Below, one piece after another: positions 6,949 to 8,751 of a DNA stretch of 8,751 nt. Source of the stretch: Verrucomicrobiales bacterium (GTDB lineage Bacteria > Verrucomicrobiota > Verrucomicrobiia > Limisphaerales > UBA9464); NCBI GenBank assembly GCA_003445095.1, contig DLVS01000140.1:1-8751 (forward strand). The letters are read 5' to 3'. Numbering within the stretch: position 1 is the first letter of the stretch; each line of letters begins with the position of its first letter. Position numbers and translations under genes: made by a program. Under the pieces are notes generated by a model that saw only the letters and a program-made list of their open reading frames with translations, searched no databases and was not told the DNA's origin.

Positions 6949-7066
6949 GGTGGTGGCGATGACCAGGCGCAGATTTCGCCCGAATCAATTGCGCTGGCGA
7001 GAAAAGACCCGGTTTAAATCGGAATTTGCTTTTCACTGCGTTCGGCAAGTGCGCCAACTCAAACTC
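6949..7066. promoter_or_regulatory. Divergent intergenic region between deacetylase and GT2 genes
   Basis: About 118 bases (up to 268 if the deacetylase begins at 6798) lie between two genes read away from each other and should carry both promoters. I see no convincing consensus boxes or operator. AT-rich stretches occur at 7011-7034 (GGTTTAAATCGGAATTTGCTTTTC region). The frame of the GT2 gene is open through this region, but its translation is Arg-rich and not family-like. Confidence 0.3.
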
Positions 7067-7924
7067 ATGCGCACGGAGCCGCCCAAGGCGGCATTGATTA
7101 TCAGCACGTATAACTGGCCGGCCGCCCTTCAGTTGGTGCTGAAATCTGCCTTGGCTCAGAGCGAGCCGGCGTTTGAGCTGATCATCGCGGACGACGGGTC
7201 GAAGCCCGACACGGCTGAGGCGGTGCGGGCGACTTTGTGCTCCAGTGAAGCCCGTTGGCGCCATGTTTGGCAGGAGGACGCCGGGTTTCGACAGTCCCGG
7301 GTTCGTAATCTTGGCGTCCGCTATTCGATGGCGCCGGTCCTTATCTTCATCGACCACGACACTGCGTTGCATCGACACTTCATTGCCGATCACCTGCGGT
7401 TGTCGGGCGAGGGGATGTTTGTACAAGGGAAGCGGTGTTTTCTGCCGGAGAGTTACACGGAGAAACTAATTAGAGAGGGGCTCCAGCCGGGATGGTGGCC
7501 GAGGCCTTGGTTGGCCGGGCTCGGAAACCGCAAGAACTCGATTTATTGGCCGGCGCTCGGCCGTGTCCTAGCCCGCCCGAAGGAACTCGAGCTATCCATT
7601 CGCGGCTGCAACCTCGCCGTTCGCCGAGACGATTTTCTGAAGGTGGACGGCTTCGACGAATTCTACGATGGGGTTTGGGGCCGGGAAGATTCTGACCTGG
7701 CCTTTCGTTTATTTCACACCGGCGTTCGCTGCCGGAACGCTTGGTTTTCGGCGTTGCAAGCTCATTTTCACCACCGCCAAGTGAAACGTCGCGAACGAGA
7801 TCATCTGGATGACGAGCTGGATCGAGTACGGCAAGAGCGCCGGACCATTGCTGCTCGAGGTCTTTCTCGAATGGATGGGGAAGGTCGAGTCGTCGCCGCT
7901 TCTCCTGGATATTCGGAAGGTTGA
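7067..7924 (+). CDS. Glycosyltransferase family 2 (GT-A fold) with galactosyltransferase-type carboxy terminus
   Basis: A 285-residue cytoplasmic GT-A enzyme that would transfer a sugar from a nucleotide-sugar to a growing glycan or glycolipid. Motifs in order: ALIISTYNWP (9-18), ELIIADDGS (37-45, nucleotide binding), SRVRNLGVRYS (77-87), LIFIDHDT (92-99, the DxD metal motif as DHD 96-98), IRGCNLAVRRDDF (178-190) and GVWGREDSDLAFRL (202-215), whose ED pair (207-208) supplies the catalytic base. The GCN...WGRED block is typical of the Glyco_transf_7C-type ending. The frame is open back to GTG 6950, but ATG 7067 sits 9 residues before the first beta strand as usual, so it is preferred; there is no Shine-Dalgarno sequence. 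The last 45 residues are very Arg-rich then Gly/Ala-rich; the ERRTIAARGLS stretch still looks family-like, so I do not call a frameshift. It diverges from the polysaccharide deacetylase. Donor and acceptor unknown. Confidence 0.92.
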   Translation: MRTEPPKAALIISTYNWPAALQLVLKSALAQSEPAFELIIADDGSKPDTAEAVRATLCSSEARWRHVWQEDAGFRQSRVRNLGVRYSMAPVLIFIDHDTALHRHFIADHLRLSGEGMFVQGKRCFLPESYTEKLIREGLQPGWWPRPWLAGLGNRKNSIYWPALGRVLARPKELELSIRGCNLAVRRDDFLKVDGFDEFYDGVWGREDSDLAFRLFHTGVRCRNAWFSALQAHFHHRQVKRRERDHLDDELDRVRQERRTIAARGLSRMDGEGRVVAASPGYSEG

Positions 7925-7927
7925 GTC

Positions 7928-7978
7928 GGGAAGGTGCAGGCTACCAATGCTGGTTCGACCCGGAGAGCCGTACCTCCC
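7928..7978. terminator. Inverted repeat between convergent genes, possible terminator
   Basis: GGGAAGGT (7928-7935) pairs with ACCTCCC (7972-7978) with one bulged base. Inside it GGCT (7939-7942) pairs with AGCC (7966-7969), leaving a loop of 23 bases. It lies 4 bases past the stop of the GT2 gene and 26 bases beyond the stop of the convergent zinc-ribbon gene. There is no T run on either side, so if it works in termination it is not a classical intrinsic terminator. The GGTTCGA in the loop is tRNA-like by chance; no tRNA fold is present. Confidence 0.3.
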
Positions 7979-8004
7979 GCTCATGCCACTCACAGTTTCA
8001 AAAC

Positions 8005-8229
8005 TCAAAACTCGAATGGAACGTTGGTTCGGCCACAACTTGGGCAACGAGATCGATCCACGTCCGAGTCGTCGGTGTAGACGAGGCTGCAATTTTCGCA
8101 GCGGAAAATGCGATCCTCCGAGACTTCACTCTCGACACGCCGACGCTGGAGTTCGGTCCGCAAGGCGACGACCCCAAGGCCTCCGAGAAGACCGAGGGTC
8201 CACAGAGCAATCAGTCTTTCCGGGGCCAT
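8005..8229 (-). CDS. Small membrane-anchored zinc-ribbon protein
   Basis: A 74-residue protein with two visible parts. Residues 6-23 (LIALWTLGLLGGLGVVAL) form one membrane segment, followed by a basic stretch (ELQRRR, 26-31). The carboxy-terminal half is a zinc ribbon with two CxxC knuckles, CENC (44-47) and CPSC (62-65), in C-x2-C-x14-C-x2-C spacing, ending in the aromatic tail PFEF. By the positive-inside rule the Arg-rich flank places the ribbon in the cytoplasm. The start is ATG 8227-8229, with AAGGA (8242-8246 on the minus strand) 12 bases ahead, one of the few recognisable ribosome binding sites here; it lies inside the upstream gene. Only 3 bases separate it from that gene's stop, so the two are almost certainly co-transcribed. 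Membership in a named family is not clear to me; a structural or redox role is as likely as nucleic-acid binding. Confidence 0.8.
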   Translation of the reverse strand: MAPERLIALWTLGLLGGLGVVALRTELQRRRVESEVSEDRIFRCENCSLVYTDDSDVDRSRCPSCGRTNVPFEF

Positions 8230-8232
8230 GGT

Positions 8233-8751
8233 TTAACGAAGTCCTTGCTCCACGCGCCAGTGGACCACCAGTTGGCCAGTCATCCACTGCGCCGGATCAC
8301 TTGCCGCGGGACTGGGGTCGACTCCGGTGGCGGCGAACTGCAAGGAGCGCGCCCAATCGACGGCCATAGCGTCGGCGTCGCGTTGACCGCTCGTCGAAAC
8401 CAACCGGGTGAGAATTACTGCACCGCCCGGGGAGACGACGAGATCCAGGATCGTTGGGGCCAGCACATCGGTTCCCGTGACCGCGGAAAGCGGGGAATGG
8501 GAAGATCGAAATTCGCGGCTCGCCAAGTCCCCGCTCAAAGAAGCCTCGGTTTGATTTTTGAGAACGAGCGGTGTCGGTGTACCCGCGGCCGTAGGTGGCG
8601 CGGGCACGCTGAGAGGCGCAGGTGGGATTATCGGCGAAGTTGGAATTGTGCCCAACCGGGTGGGATCCAACGCACCTGGCAACCAGCGTGGGGTGGCGGT
8701 CCATTGGGCGAGCTGATATTGGGGCGGTGGCAGCGCGCGCGACGCGAGACC
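8233..8751 (-). CDS. Proline-rich protein with TonB-like carboxy-terminal region (partial, start beyond window)
   Basis: The last 172 residues are visible; the frame is open to base 8751, so the start lies outside. A nearer TTG at 8680-8682 is not a believable start because coding-like sequence continues upstream. The first visible part is rich in Pro, Ala and Thr (TSPIIPPAPLSVPAPPT), like the periplasm-spanning linker of TonB or energy-transducer proteins. From about 95 residues before the end comes APTILDLVVSPGGAV, then TRLVSTSGQRDADAMAVDWAR, whose first and second halves match the TonB carboxy-terminal pattern (V-x-pdG-x-V, SSG-x-x-x-D-x-x-A), and near the end GQLVVHWRVEQGL, like the last strand. 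The typical amino-terminal membrane anchor is not visible. It is transcribed immediately ahead of the zinc-ribbon gene, with 3 bases between. The TonB-like assignment is by pattern only; an unrelated secreted or anchored protein is possible. Confidence 0.7.
   Translation of the reverse strand, partial: GLASRALPPPQYQLAQWTATPRWLPGALDPTRLGTIPTSPIIPPAPLSVPAPPTAAGTPTPLVLKNQTEASLSGDLASREFRSSHSPLSAVTGTDVLAPTILDLVVSPGGAVILTRLVSTSGQRDADAMAVDWARSLQFAATGVDPSPAASDPAQWMTGQLVVHWRVEQGLR

Noticed and set aside
6614..7426. A 270-codon open frame on the minus strand across the deacetylase 5' part and the GT2 gene.
   Set aside because: It overlaps two genes with intact family motifs in other frames, its translation has Arg/Pro/Ser-rich shadow composition, and no domain is recognisable. 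High GC makes such long antisense frames common.
7950..7962. GGTTCGACC resembling a tRNA T-loop.
   Set aside because: The flanking bases do not form the 5-bp T-stem, and there is no D arm, anticodon arm or acceptor stem around it on either strand.
7809..8369. A 186-codon plus-strand frame covering the GT2 end, the gap and the zinc-ribbon gene.
   Set aside because: The downstream half is Arg/Pro/Gly-rich with no motifs and lies opposite the zinc ribbon, whose two CxxC pairs are clear. The first part could only matter as a frameshifted GT2 tail, but the GT2 frame ends plausibly at 7924.

Overview
The window looks like ordinary chromosomal DNA from a GC-rich Gram-negative bacterium of the Verrucomicrobia/Planctomycetes sphere, most likely a subdivision-3 (Pedosphaera/Limisphaerales-like) verrucomicrobium. 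That placement is inferred from gene content: an exported xylose-isomerase-like TIM-barrel protein, an exported PQQ-type beta-propeller opening with a WPQYRGP block, an exported beta-sandwich protein with a carboxy-terminal 'SW-P...V-SATSLSGPW...RFFRI' module, and a UbiE/MenG methyltransferase. I see no rRNA, tRNA, CRISPR array, insertion sequence, phage gene or integration boundary.

Layout from left to right. Bases 1-98 are a short leader with no gene. A secreted sugar phosphate isomerase/epimerase-like gene (99-914, +) is followed by a 155-base gap with a strong imperfect palindrome (935-970), then an exported protein of unknown function (1070-1894, +). Its end overlaps by 14 bases the end of a convergent GT4-type glycosyltransferase (1881-3080, -). 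A 150-base divergent gap separates that from a UbiE/MenG methyltransferase (3231-3947, +, GTG start preferred). After 99 bases comes the exported PQQ-like propeller protein (4047-5399, +). It converges, with a small hairpin between, on a small membrane-anchored unknown (5413-5949, -). Behind that on the same strand is a polysaccharide deacetylase (6106-6948, -, start uncertain), diverging from a GT2-family glycosyltransferase (7067-7924, +). An 80-base convergent gap with an inverted repeat follows, then a tight two-gene minus-strand unit: a 74-residue membrane-anchored zinc-ribbon protein (8005-8229) and, upstream of it, a proline-rich protein with a TonB-like carboxy terminus (from 8233 past the right edge). 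No gene-free stretch exceeds about 156 bases.

How the genes work together. Two glycosyltransferases and a NodB-type deacetylase suggest a loose neighbourhood for cell-surface or exopolysaccharide synthesis and tailoring, but they are on different strands with unrelated genes between them and do not form one operon. The secreted isomerase-like and propeller proteins fit the large exported carbohydrate-handling repertoire of these phyla. The methyltransferase serves quinone synthesis and stands alone. Few genes have a recognisable Shine-Dalgarno sequence. I found no convincing new multi-gene system; the least explained items are the zinc-ribbon/TonB-like pair, the small membrane protein at 5413-5949 and the palindrome at 935-970.
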